Source of the DNA: Mixta intestinalis
GTDB taxonomy: Bacteria > Pseudomonadota > Gammaproteobacteria > Enterobacterales > Enterobacteriaceae
Direction of reading: 5' to 3'
DNA: 64,000 nt
NCBI RefSeq assembly: GCF_009914055.1
Contig: NZ_CP028271.1
Coordinates: 2,480,001 to 2,544,000 of the forward strand
Shown in pieces: positions 52,036 to 60,902 of this stretch. Made by a program: the position numbers and the translations under genes. Under the pieces are notes generated by a model. It searched no databases and had not been told where the DNA came from. It was given only the letters and a program-made list of their open reading frames with translations. Position 1 is the stretch's first letter. Each line of letters starts with the position of its first letter.

Positions 52036-53145
52036 ATGAACGGAAAGTTAAAAATCACTCTGATCGCTCATCAAACCGGGCTATCGATTAGTACCGTTTC
52101 ACGGGTTCTGGCAGGCAAAGCCAACACCAGTGAATCAGCCCGGCAGAAAGTGATGGCCTGCGCGCGTCAGCACGGCATTTTGCAGCAGCTATCACAGGGC
52201 CGACTGATGCTGAACAATCTGGTAATTTTCGCGCCGCCACGCGCCTTCTCAGTACGCACCGATATTTTTTACTACCGGGTGATTCAGAGCATCGTTGAAG
52301 CGCTCAGCCCTTATGAAGTTCACCTCAGTTCGTGCGGGCTGGAAGAGGAGCACAGCGACAGTGCGCTGTTCGTCGCAAGGATGAATCATCCGCAGACCCA
52401 GGCGGCGCTGATTATCGGCATTGACGATCCGCATATCCATTCGCTGGCGGCGGATCTGAATAAGCCCTGCGTGTTGATTAACTGTAGCGACCGTGAAATG
52501 CGTCTCGACAGCGTCTCGCCCGATCATCAGCTGATCGGCGAGTTTTCCGCCAGCTATCTGTTTCAGCAAGGGCATCGCAACATTCTCAATCTGCAGTGCC
52601 TGCGACGCACCACTATGGAGCGGCGTCTTGCGGGTATTCGCCAGGCGTGGATGCGGCAGAACCTGACCTTTGAGGCGGAGCAGCATCTGATCGCCACCAC
52701 CGGCTTCAGCGCTGAAGAGGCGGAGCTGGCGATCGCCAGCTGGCTCAGCGCCCTGCCCGATCGCAGCCGCTGGCCGAGTGCGATTCTCGCCGGCAGCGAC
52801 TTTATGGCGATGGGCGCGGTCGCAGCCATTCACAAGCTGGGCCTGTCGGTGCCGGATGATATTTCCGTAATGAGCACCGACGGCTGGAATCTGACGGAGA
52901 TCCACGATGTGCCCCTGACCTCGGTACAGGTGCCACGCGATGAGCTGGGATTTGAAGCGATTCAACTGCTACAGCGCCGACTGCTGCGGCCTGCCGCCCC
53001 GCCTTGCAACCTGCTGCTACAGGGAAAACTGACGCTAAGGGAATCGGTGCGCAGCTTCAATGCGCATAAGATGAAACCGGCGCTAAGCACCCACCATCCA
53101 CAGCTCTACGACGAGGCACATATCATTAATCTTTTTGATAAATAA
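52036..53145 (+). CDS. LacI-family transcriptional regulator
   Basis: 369 residues. The N-terminal helix-turn-helix ITLIAHQTGLSISTVSRVLA and hinge NTSESARQKVMACA are followed by a periplasmic-binding-like effector domain (SPDHQLIGEFSASYLF, GHRNI, ILAGSDFMAMGAVAAI, ISVMSTDG, TSVQVPRDELG). About 30 extra residues follow the usual end (ALSTHHPQLYDEAHIINLF). AAGGGGAT precedes the ATG. It is divergent from the MFS-GH31 genes and is their likely repressor. Effector unknown. Confidence 0.87.
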   Translation: MNGKLKITLIAHQTGLSISTVSRVLAGKANTSESARQKVMACARQHGILQQLSQGRLMLNNLVIFAPPRAFSVRTDIFYYRVIQSIVEALSPYEVHLSSCGLEEEHSDSALFVARMNHPQTQAALIIGIDDPHIHSLAADLNKPCVLINCSDREMRLDSVSPDHQLIGEFSASYLFQQGHRNILNLQCLRRTTMERRLAGIRQAWMRQNLTFEAEQHLIATTGFSAEEAELAIASWLSALPDRSRWPSAILAGSDFMAMGAVAAIHKLGLSVPDDISVMSTDGWNLTEIHDVPLTSVQVPRDELGFEAIQLLQRRLLRPAAPPCNLLLQGKLTLRESVRSFNAHKMKPALSTHHPQLYDEAHIINLFDK

Positions 53146-53244
53146 ACTGTCGAAGCGGGCGAACAGCCGCAGGAAAGATCTGAACTACACTTAGCAGGAT
53201 AAGCTTTCATCAATAAGGGTTATTTCAGCCTAAGGAGAGCATTA

Positions 53245-54273
53245 ATGCTTCGTTTACCTGTCAGCTCGGTTATCCCTCCCTATATCCTGCGTAAAATTAT
53301 CGATAATGGATCGGGACATCAGCAGGACTATGCGCGCCGTACTTTAAATCACGTTCAGCATCTGATGGCGCAAAGCTGGCAGAAGCCAACGGCCCCCAAA
53401 AACGCCAACGGCGGCCATGTCGATCGTGAGATCTACGATGCGCAAAACAGTGAAAGTTTGCCCGGTACGCTGGTGCGTAAGGAAGGGCAACCCGATAATA
53501 ATGATGTTGCGGCCAGTGAAGCCTGGGAATACCTCGGCGTCACCTGGGATTTTTTCTGGCAGGCTTACCAGCGCAACTCGCTGGATAATCAGGGCCTGAC
53601 GCTCAAAGGCACCATTCATTACGGCAAGGAATATCAGAATGCCTTCTGGAACGGGCAGCAGATGGTGTTTGGCGACGGCGACGGCGAGATATTTAATCGC
53701 TTTACTATCGCGATTGATGTGGTTGCGCATGAGCTGGCGCACGGCGTCACGGAAACGGAAGCGGGCCTGATCTATTTTGAACAGGCCGGTGCGCTGAATG
53801 AGTCGGTTTCCGACGTTTTCGGTTCGCTGGTCAAGCAATTTCATCGTCGTCAAACGGCGGATCAGGCCGACTGGCTTATTGGCGAAGGATTATTAGCGGA
53901 AGGCATTAACGGACGCGGGCTGCGTTCGATGGCCGAGCCGGGCAGCGCCTATAACGATCCGATGTTGGGTAAAGATCCCCAGCCCGGTCATATGCGCGAC
54001 TATATTAAAACACGCGAAGATAATGGCGGCGTCCATCTTAACTCCGGCATTCCAAATCGGGCGTTTTATCTGGCGGCGAAAGCGCTGGGCGGCTACGCCT
54101 GGGAGCTGGCGGGGCGTGCCTGGTATGATACCGTCTGTGATAAGGAGCTGCCACAGGATGCGGACTTCGCTACCTTTGCGCAGTTTACCGTGCGCCATGC
54201 CCAGAACCGCTTTAACAAAGCGACGGCGCAGACCATTGAAAACGCATGGAAAGAAACGGGTGTTTTATCATGA
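53245..54273 (+). CDS. Protealysin-like M4 metalloprotease
   Basis: 342 residues (protealysin 341). No signal peptide. A short propeptide (about 1-50) carries the protealysin-type motif IPPYILRKIIDNGS. The thermolysin-fold catalytic domain has zinc ligands His162 and His166 in VVAHELAHGVTE, Glu186 in GALNESVSD, and catalytic His264 in NGGVHLNSGIPNRAFY. Related proteases of Serratia act on intracellular or host proteins such as actin. Its stop overlaps the next gene's start (ATGA), as in the known protease-inhibitor bicistron. AAGGAG is at good spacing. Confidence 0.92.
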   Translation: MLRLPVSSVIPPYILRKIIDNGSGHQQDYARRTLNHVQHLMAQSWQKPTAPKNANGGHVDREIYDAQNSESLPGTLVRKEGQPDNNDVAASEAWEYLGVTWDFFWQAYQRNSLDNQGLTLKGTIHYGKEYQNAFWNGQQMVFGDGDGEIFNRFTIAIDVVAHELAHGVTETEAGLIYFEQAGALNESVSDVFGSLVKQFHRRQTADQADWLIGEGLLAEGINGRGLRSMAEPGSAYNDPMLGKDPQPGHMRDYIKTREDNGGVHLNSGIPNRAFYLAAKALGGYAWELAGRAWYDTVCDKELPQDADFATFAQFTVRHAQNRFNKATAQTIENAWKETGVLS

Positions 54274-54602
54274 AAACGTTGCCGGAACTGACCGACGACG
54301 CCGTGATCGATCTGGCGCGCGAAGGCGGTTTTGCCTGGATACCTAAACTGGCCGGGCAGCGCCGTATTGCGCTGGGGCAGCTGCCCGATCCACAAAAGGA
54401 ACGGGTTTGTGAAATCCTGCGTCATTCGCTACCGCTGGGTGAGCCCGCCGATAAGCCGCTTCAGGCAGGGCGCGGCGATCAGTACTACTACCGCATTCAG
54501 ATCAGCTACAGCACGCAGCAGCACAGCGGCGATATCGTTATCGTTATTCCTGACAGCCTGGCGCCGCCGGAGCTGAAGGCGCTGTGGAAAGAAGGAGAGT
54601 AG
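54270..54602 (+). CDS. Emfourin-type inhibitor of M4 proteases
   Basis: 110 residues. A small cytosolic protein directly downstream of and overlapping the protealysin-like gene. Features are ELTDDAVIDLAREGGFAWIP and IALGQLPDP, then RGDQYYYRIQISYSTQQHSG and IVIVIPDSLAPPELKAL, consistent with the emfourin family, slow tight-binding inhibitors of M4 enzymes described from Serratia. Coupled translation would supply inhibitor with enzyme and protect the producing cell. The family is assigned from context and general resemblance. Confidence 0.82.
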   Translation: MKTLPELTDDAVIDLAREGGFAWIPKLAGQRRIALGQLPDPQKERVCEILRHSLPLGEPADKPLQAGRGDQYYYRIQISYSTQQHSGDIVIVIPDSLAPPELKALWKEGE

Positions 54603-54674
54603 CTTAGAGATAAAGCCCTGCCGCCTGCAAGACATCGATGCTAAAAAGGGGTGGCATGGCGCGGAATGAAACAA

Positions 54675-54695
54675 GGCCCCTTACGGGGCCCTGCG
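54675..54695. terminator. Hairpin between emfourin and gcd
   Basis: GGCCCC/GGGGCC stem with a TTAC loop in the 97-base gap between converging genes. Weak T-tracts on both sides, so termination is plausible but not strong. Confidence 0.5.
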
Positions 54696-54699
54696 GCTT

Positions 54700-57147
54700 T
54701 TACTTATCTGCCTTATCGTCCAGCGCATAGGCAATCACATAATCACCGCGATCCGGCGACTGACGCGCGCCGCCTGCGGAAATCAGGATATATTGCTTGC
54801 CGGTGGTCGGTGAGACATAGCTCATTGGGCCGCCCTGACTGCCTACCGGCAGACGCGCTTTCCACACTTCCTTACCGGTTGAGCTATCAAAGGCGCGCAG
54901 ATAGTAATCCTGCGTACCGGCGATAAATACCAGCCCACCCTGCGTAGCCAGCGTGCCGCCCAGCGTCGGCATACCGATCGGCATCTTCATACGCATTTTC
55001 ACGCCAAACGGCCCGGTATCCTGCACGGTGCCTACCGGCACCTGCCAGACGATCTGGCGCGTTTTCAGATCGATAGCACTTAGCGTGCCGAACGGCGGAG
55101 CCTGGCAGGGAATTCCCAGCGGCGACATAAAGCGGTTTTTATTCACCGCATACGGCGTGCCTTTCAGTGGCACTGCGCCCATACCGGTATTGATAGATTC
55201 ACCGCCGTTACTGCCGCGTGAAATCGCGTCAGTATTCGCCGGGATCATCTGCACCCACAGACCCAGGCGCATATCATTAACGAAAATATAATGATTATTC
55301 GGATCGGTAGAAAGGCTGCCCCAGTTCATGCCGCCCAGTGAACCCGGAAAGCTCAGGGATTTATCGGTACCCGGTACGGTAAACAGACCATCATAACGCA
55401 TCGATTTAAAGGCGATACGGCAGACCAGCTGATCAAACGGTGTCGCGCCCCACATATCAGACTCTTTCAGCGTCTGCGCGCCGATTTGCGGCATCCCTAC
55501 CGAACGCGGCTGCGTTTTGGTGTACTGCTCATTCGGGATATTACCTGGATTAACCGGCTGCTCTTTCACTTCGGTCAGCGGCTTACCGGTCAGACGATCC
55601 AGCACATACACCTGCCCTGCTTTAGTACCAAATACCACGGCGGGTTTAGTGCTGCCATCCTGCTGCGGGAAATCGATCAGGCTTGGCTGCATCGGGATAT
55701 CGAAATCCCACAGATCGTTATGAACGGTCTGATAAACCCACTTCTCCTTACCGGTGGTGGCGTCCAGCGCGAGGATCGAAGCGCCATATTTATGATCCAG
55801 CGGTGTACGGTTAGCGCCCCACAGATCGACAGAAGAACTGCCCATCGGAATAAAGACAGTGTTCATCGCCGGATCCCAGGACATCGGCGCCCAAGAGTTC
55901 GGCGTACTGCGCGCCCAGGTCTGGCCTGGCTGCAACGGCGCGTTCGGTTCAGCGTTGCCCGGATCGAAGGCCCAGCGCATTTGGCCAGTGATTACATCAA
56001 AGCCGCGCAGCACGCCGCCAGGCATATCGGTCTGAACGTTGTCCGCAACACGTCCGCCCACTACCACGGTAGTACCTGCCATGGTTGGCGCGGAGGTCAG
56101 CTGATATTTGGGATCCTGCGCGTCACCAAGGCCCGCTTTCAGATCGACGATACCGTTCTGACCAAACTGCTGGCAGAATTCACCGTTATCCGCGTTAATC
56201 GCGACCAGACGCGCATCGATGGTATTCATCAGAATACGACGCTGACATGTGTCACCCGCAGGCAGTGAAACCGGCGTAATCGGCGTTGAATCAGGTGCCG
56301 TTGGCTGCGGTAGCGGCTTATTGATATCAAAGTAAGCCAGGCCACGGCAGCGATTCCAGACTTCTGACTGCGCGTTAATTTCACGCTTCCAGATCTGTTT
56401 ACCGCTGTCGGCATCGACTGCAATCACGTTGTTATGCGGCGTACACATATAGATACGGTTGCCGATTTGCAGCGGCGTTTGCTGATCTTCTGCACCGTTA
56501 CCGGTCGGGCTTTCCGGGATATCGCCAGTATGGAATGTCCAGGCGACCTTCAGATCTTTCACATTATCGCGCGTGATCTGATCAAGCGCCACGAAGCGGC
56601 TGCCGCCTGAGGTGTTGCCATAATTTTCCCAGTTTTTCTGCGCGTGTGCTTTATCTACCGGCACCAGCGGCAGCGGCTCGCCATCAAAAGCGACGGTCGG
56701 ATGCGGCTGAAACATCTGCACCAGCGCCACGATCATGCCCAGCGCCAGTACGGCGCTGCCCAGCCAGGCGGCTTTAGCGGCAGGTGCCTTACCGGCCCGC
56801 CGACGCAAAGCTGGCAAGGTTAACAACGCAAGAATCATAAAGCCGGTCGGTACCATCAGGCGCGATATCAGCGGCCAGAAATCAAAACCGCCATCGAGAG
56901 GCGCCCAAATCAGCGAGCCGATGAATACCAGCGCAAACAGCAGTACGGCAGATGCTTTGCGCCGGAAAAACTGAATAGCGGACAGAATGGTAACAATACC
57001 TGCGATCAGGAAGTACTTGCTACCACCAAGCGCTGCGAGCTTACCGCCAGCGATAGCAAAGAACAGCCCGGTGGCCAGCAGCACCAGACCCAGTAGTATG
57101 CACCATATACCCAGACCTTTTGCAGGCCGGGTGGTTGTTTGAACCAT
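54700..57147 (-). CDS. gcd: Membrane-bound PQQ glucose dehydrogenase
   Basis: 815 residues (E. coli 796). Five N-terminal membrane helices (about 10-155) are followed by a periplasmic eight-bladed propeller with tryptophan-docking repeats (for example DVITGQMRWAFDPG and LDATTGKEKWVYQTVHNDLW). GGSRFVALDQI and NRCRGLAYFD match Gcd. It oxidises glucose to gluconolactone and passes electrons to ubiquinone. PQQ synthesis genes are not in the window. AGGAGAG precedes the ATG. Its upstream region contains a hexanucleotide tract and a small palindrome. Confidence 0.95.
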   Translation of the reverse strand: MVQTTTRPAKGLGIWCILLGLVLLATGLFFAIAGGKLAALGGSKYFLIAGIVTILSAIQFFRRKASAVLLFALVFIGSLIWAPLDGGFDFWPLISRLMVPTGFMILALLTLPALRRRAGKAPAAKAAWLGSAVLALGMIVALVQMFQPHPTVAFDGEPLPLVPVDKAHAQKNWENYGNTSGGSRFVALDQITRDNVKDLKVAWTFHTGDIPESPTGNGAEDQQTPLQIGNRIYMCTPHNNVIAVDADSGKQIWKREINAQSEVWNRCRGLAYFDINKPLPQPTAPDSTPITPVSLPAGDTCQRRILMNTIDARLVAINADNGEFCQQFGQNGIVDLKAGLGDAQDPKYQLTSAPTMAGTTVVVGGRVADNVQTDMPGGVLRGFDVITGQMRWAFDPGNAEPNAPLQPGQTWARSTPNSWAPMSWDPAMNTVFIPMGSSSVDLWGANRTPLDHKYGASILALDATTGKEKWVYQTVHNDLWDFDIPMQPSLIDFPQQDGSTKPAVVFGTKAGQVYVLDRLTGKPLTEVKEQPVNPGNIPNEQYTKTQPRSVGMPQIGAQTLKESDMWGATPFDQLVCRIAFKSMRYDGLFTVPGTDKSLSFPGSLGGMNWGSLSTDPNNHYIFVNDMRLGLWVQMIPANTDAISRGSNGGESINTGMGAVPLKGTPYAVNKNRFMSPLGIPCQAPPFGTLSAIDLKTRQIVWQVPVGTVQDTGPFGVKMRMKMPIGMPTLGGTLATQGGLVFIAGTQDYYLRAFDSSTGKEVWKARLPVGSQGGPMSYVSPTTGKQYILISAGGARQSPDRGDYVIAYALDDKADK

Positions 57148-57349
57148 AATAACACTCTCCTGGTGAAACCAAGGCTTAGCAATAAAACAGGAGTCACCTG
57201 ACCCTTTTTTCGGGCCAGTGCGGCTTTTATTATCAAGCCATTACATACAGATAACTTTGGACGGAATTATCCCATCGTCAGCATCCTGCCTTTTTACCGC
57301 CAGCGTCTGCTGCGCGGCTCAAAAAGAAGGTAGACCAACGAAGCGAATT

Positions 57350-57363
57350 GTACCAATCGGTAC
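57350..57363. promoter_or_regulatory. Small palindrome upstream of gcd
   Basis: GTACCAATCGGTAC, 5-bp arms about a 4-base centre, resembling TetR-type operators. It lies 203-216 bp before gcd. No regulator gene is nearby. Confidence 0.3.
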
Positions 57364-57467
57364 GTAATGAGATAAACAAAAAATTAACAACAATATAAAA
57401 ATCCGCACTTTTGCTGCAAAAAATTAAAATATTGAGAGGGGATAAGATCGGTAAAGAAGGAGAAAGA

Positions 57468-57560
57468 CAGAAGCAGAAGCAGAAGCAGAAGCAGAAGCAG
57501 AAGCAGAAGCAGAAGCAGAAGCAGAAGCAGAAGCAGAAGCAGAAGCAGAAGCAGAAGCAG
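57468..57560. repeat. CAGAAG hexanucleotide tract, 15.5 copies
   Basis: 93 bases of uninterrupted, perfect CAGAAG repeats. It is a simple-sequence tract of the kind that changes length by slipped-strand mispairing. It lies about 320-410 bp upstream of gcd and 110-200 bp after the yfgJ stop. Confidence 0.97.
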
Positions 57561-57670
57561 CCTGAACCAGCTTTCTGTTACAGGTAAACAAAAACATTTA
57601 TCGGAGGATAGAAGTTAACCAAGCTGCGTAAAGAGCCACCAGCCAGCCAGGATAAATTAACCGAAAAGCT

Positions 57671-57895
57671 TTATTTAAGCAGGCGCTGCGCCACAAATTC
57701 GACGCGCTTTTTTGATATCAGGCCGTGACCGTGCTGACAAAAATAATCCGTCGCGCCACATGCTTTCAGCACCTGTAGCGGCTGATGACAATCGGGACAT
57801 TGCGCCTGTCTCTCATAGCGCGTGCCGCACTGTTCGCAATAAAACTCGCTATCGTCGAAAACCAGCGGCTGCTGACATTTTTCGCACTGAGGCAT
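57671..57895 (-). CDS. yfgJ: Zinc-ribbon protein YfgJ
   Basis: 74 residues (E. coli 71). Three CxxC pairs: CEKC near 4-7, CEQC near 20-23, CPDC near 33-36, plus a later Cys/His cluster (CGATDYFCQHGH). This is a double zinc-ribbon fold. Function unknown. Its position near der is the E. coli order. Confidence 0.88.
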   Translation of the reverse strand: MPQCEKCQQPLVFDDSEFYCEQCGTRYERQAQCPDCHQPLQVLKACGATDYFCQHGHGLISKKRVEFVAQRLLK

Positions 57896-58002
57896 ACAAA
57901 TCTCCTGACTGGATACGGCTGAAGCGAAGTCGTGGTATCACATAATGATAAAGCGGCCCGGAAAAAGAATCATGCGATAAATCATACTGGCGCTTCCGCT
58001 AA

Positions 58003-58027
58003 ACAAAAAGGCCGCATTTCTGCGGCC
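58003..58027 (-). terminator. Terminator of der
   Basis: GGCCGCA/TGCGGCC stem with a 4-base loop (58010-58027). The minus strand then has TTTTTGTTT. It is 8 bases after the der stop. Confidence 0.85.
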
Positions 58028-58034
58028 CCTGAGC

Positions 58035-59531
58035 TTAACGCTTATTCTTTTTCAAATGTGACATTAAGCGTTTACGCTTGCGCTGCTGGTTAGGTGTCAG
58101 CAGATTGCGCTTACCCGCAAAGGGGTTGTCCCCTTCTTTAAACTGGATACGAATCGGCGTACCCATTACGTTCAGTGAACGACGGAAATAGTTCATCAGG
58201 TAACGCTTGTAAGTATCGGGCAGGTCTTTAACCTGGTTGCCGTGAATCACCACAATTGGCGGGTTATAGCCGCCCGCGTGTGCATACTTCAGCTTCACGC
58301 GTCGTCCACGTACCAACGGCGGCTGATGATCTTCAGAAGCCATATTCATAATGCGTGTCAGCATTGAGGTACCGACGCGGCGCGTTGAACAGTCATAGGC
58401 TTCGTTGATTGACTCAAACAGGTTACCCACCCCGCTACCGTGCAGCGCAGAGATAAAGTGAACACGGGCGAAATCAATAAAGCCCAGACGGAAATCAAGC
58501 GTCTCTTTTACCTGGTCTTTAATTTCCTGCGACAGGCCATCCCACTTGTTAACCACAATTACCAGTGAGCGCCCACTATTCAGGATAAAGCCAAGCAGCG
58601 ACAGATCCTGATCGGAAATCCCCTGACGGGCATCAATCACCAGCAGTACCACGTTAGCATCTTCAATCGCCTGCAAGGTCTTAATCACCGAGAACTTTTC
58701 TACCGTATCGGTAACCTTGCCGCGCTTACGAACCCCTGCGGTATCGATCAGAATATATTCACGTTCGTCACGTTCCATCGGAATATAGATACTATCGCGC
58801 GTGGTGCCGGGCATATCGTAAACCACGACACGGTCTTCGCCCAGAATACGGTTGGTAAGCGTTGACTTACCTACGTTTGGACGACCTACGATAGCGATTT
58901 TCACCGGCAGCCCCGTAGGATCAAAATCCTCTTCTTCCGCTTCGGCGTCCGGATCTTCACCACGCTCTTTCGCTTCCAGCGCGGCCCAGTAGGCCTCGTT
59001 TTCTTCCTCTTCGCTCAGCGGCTCCGCTGGCACAACCTTATCCATCCATGGCAGCAGCGCCGTTTCCAGCAGCGTCGTCACGCCACGTCCGTGCGATGCG
59101 GCGATAGCGTGAATATCTCCCAAACCCAGCGCGTAGAAATCCACGATCGCGCTGTCGGCATCCAGGCCATCGGTTTTATTCGCTACCAGAAACGTTGCCT
59201 TTTCACGTGAACGCAGATGTTTGGCAATCGCCTGATCGGCTGGCATCAGGCCAGCACGGGCGTCAACCATAAACAGCACCACGTCCGCCTCTTCAATCGC
59301 CAGCAGCGACTGTTCCGCCATACGCGTTTCCACACCGTCTTCGGTGCCGTCAATACCGCCGGTGTCGATGACGATAAATTCCCGTCCTTCTACCTCGGCG
59401 CGCCCGTACTTACGATCGCGCGTCAGACCTGGGAAATCTGCCACCAGCGCATCGCGGGTGCGCGTTAAACGGTTAAACAGGGTGGATTTGCCCACGTTAG
59501 GACGCCCAACCAGCGCGACCACAGGTATCAT
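58035..59531 (-). CDS. der: Ribosome-assembly GTPase Der (EngA)
   Basis: 498 residues (E. coli 490). Two tandem GTPase domains, each with GRPNVGKSTL (about residues 8 and 216), switch-II DTGG and DTAG, and NKTD/NKWD. The acidic linker EDPDAEAEEEDFD lies between them, and a KH-like domain and basic tail (QQRKRKRLMSHLKKNKR) end the protein. Essential for 50S subunit maturation. It follows bamB with a 169-base gap. Confidence 0.96.
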   Translation of the reverse strand: MIPVVALVGRPNVGKSTLFNRLTRTRDALVADFPGLTRDRKYGRAEVEGREFIVIDTGGIDGTEDGVETRMAEQSLLAIEEADVVLFMVDARAGLMPADQAIAKHLRSREKATFLVANKTDGLDADSAIVDFYALGLGDIHAIAASHGRGVTTLLETALLPWMDKVVPAEPLSEEEENEAYWAALEAKERGEDPDAEAEEEDFDPTGLPVKIAIVGRPNVGKSTLTNRILGEDRVVVYDMPGTTRDSIYIPMERDEREYILIDTAGVRKRGKVTDTVEKFSVIKTLQAIEDANVVLLVIDARQGISDQDLSLLGFILNSGRSLVIVVNKWDGLSQEIKDQVKETLDFRLGFIDFARVHFISALHGSGVGNLFESINEAYDCSTRRVGTSMLTRIMNMASEDHQPPLVRGRRVKLKYAHAGGYNPPIVVIHGNQVKDLPDTYKRYLMNYFRRSLNVMGTPIRIQFKEGDNPFAGKRNLLTPNQQRKRKRLMSHLKKNKR

Positions 59532-59640
59532 AGATAATGCCTCATTACGAAACTAAAAATCAGAAGCCGGAACAGGACAATACAGGGAGTCAAACTTATC
59601 CGGTTCAGGTTGAAGGCGCTAAGGATAACACGCCATCAGA

Positions 59641-59674
59641 AAAACGAAACGGCCCCTGTAGGCCAGGAGCCGTT
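59641..59674 (-). terminator. Hairpin between bamB and der
   Basis: AACGGCCCCTG/CAGGAGCCGTT arms (one mismatch) with a 5-base loop; the minus strand then has TTTCGTTTTTC. Probable terminator or attenuator at the end of the ispG-bamB run. Confidence 0.6.
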
Positions 59675-59700
59675 ATCAATAGTACAGCAGATGCCGACGA

Positions 59701-60883
59701 TTAACGTGCGATAGAATAAACTTCGCCGTTTTTCGCCTGAATCAGCAGTCTGTCGCTGGCAACTACCGGTTCCGTCAGGAAGCCAGAGCTGTCAACCTTC
59801 TGCTGCGCCACAAAGCGCCCATCATCCGTATTCAGCCAGTGCAGATAACCTTCGCTGTCGCCAACCACAATATAGCCGTTATAAAGCACCGGAGAGGTCA
59901 GGTTGCGATGCAGCAGATCGCTTTGACGCCAGATGGCAACGCCACCGTCAGCATTCAGCGCAATCACGCGATCGTCCTGATCGACCAGGTAGATACGGCC
60001 CGCATCGACGATAAAGTCTTTCACTGAGCCAATTTCACGCTTCCATAAAATCTGACCGGAACGCAGATCCAGCGCCGTCAGATTACCGTTATAGGCCAGC
60101 GCGTACACCACGCCGTTAACGATAACCGGAGTGGTATCGACATCGCTCAGACGATCGATCTCTGTCGCACCGCTCGGCTGAGAAATACGCTGCTGCCAGA
60201 TAAGCTGGCCCTGGTTGAGGATAACCGCGCTGACGCGTCCGTTATCACCACCAACGATCGCACCGCCAAATGCGGTAGCAGGCGCTGACTCACCGCGCAG
60301 CGAGAGTGCCGGCATGTCCAGATTTACCGTCCATTTCACCGCACCGCTGCTCTGATCCAGCCCCCTGCAACATACCGTTGCTGGTATGGATTAGCACCAG
60401 ACCATCGCTGACCACCGGACGAGAAAGCGCTTCGCCAGCAACGTTGGTTTGCCAGGCAATGGAACCATCTTCGCTGTTCAGTGCATACACCTGCGCACGT
60501 TCACTGCCGATATAGATATGCTCACCGGCAGCAGTGACGCCGCCTGACAACAGCGCTGACGTATTTTTCGAGAAGAAACCGTTATCGGTAGAAAGATTAA
60601 CCTTCCACTTCTGTTTGCCATCAATGGCGTTCAGCGCCTTAACGATACCGAAACGATCGGCCGCATAGACGGTATCGGCCTGCCAGGCTGGATGCAGATT
60701 TGAGTGGAAGTCGCCGATACCGTCACCGACGGAGGTGCTCCATATTTCCTGCGGATCAAACTGGTTTTCCACTTTCGGCAACGGGGCCATTTTAACGACA
60801 TCTTCTTCGCCGCTGAACAGCGAGCAACCGCTAAGTAAGGTGACGGAAATCAGCCCTGGCAGCAGGTATTTACGTAATTCCAT
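59701..60883 (-). pseudogene. bamB: bamB, interrupted by a one-base frameshift
   Basis: BamB is the eight-bladed propeller lipoprotein of the BAM complex. The first frame (60883 down to about 60365) carries the signal peptide with lipobox LLSGC and blades up to SDGLVLIHTSNGMLQ. The second frame (from about 60365 to 59701) resumes with KWTVNLDMPALSLRGESAPA and ends VYSIAR. The break is at a run of five C (60361-60365; GGGGG on the coding strand). Removing one G joins the frames as Q-G-L-D-Q-S-S-G-A-V-K and restores 393 residues (E. coli 392). Both halves are otherwise intact and conserved, so a sequencing or assembly error in a homopolymer is more likely than decay. Confidence 0.92.
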
Positions 60884-60902
60884 GCGCTCTCTCTTGAATG
60901 GC

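Larger units (their letters stand above)
57148..57670. other. Intergenic region upstream of gcd
   Basis: 523 bases, AT-rich in the middle, holding the gcd promoter region, a GTACC-AATC-GGTAC palindrome (57350-57363) and the CAGAAG tract. The only frame through the tract (minus, 57597 to 57424) encodes Ser-Ala repeats but has no ribosome site. Confidence 0.6.

Noticed and set aside
57424..57597. 57-residue minus-strand frame through the CAGAAG tract (Ser-Ala repeats)
   Set aside because: The upstream sequence has no Shine-Dalgarno (it reads TCCTCC, the opposite) and the flanks do not look coding.
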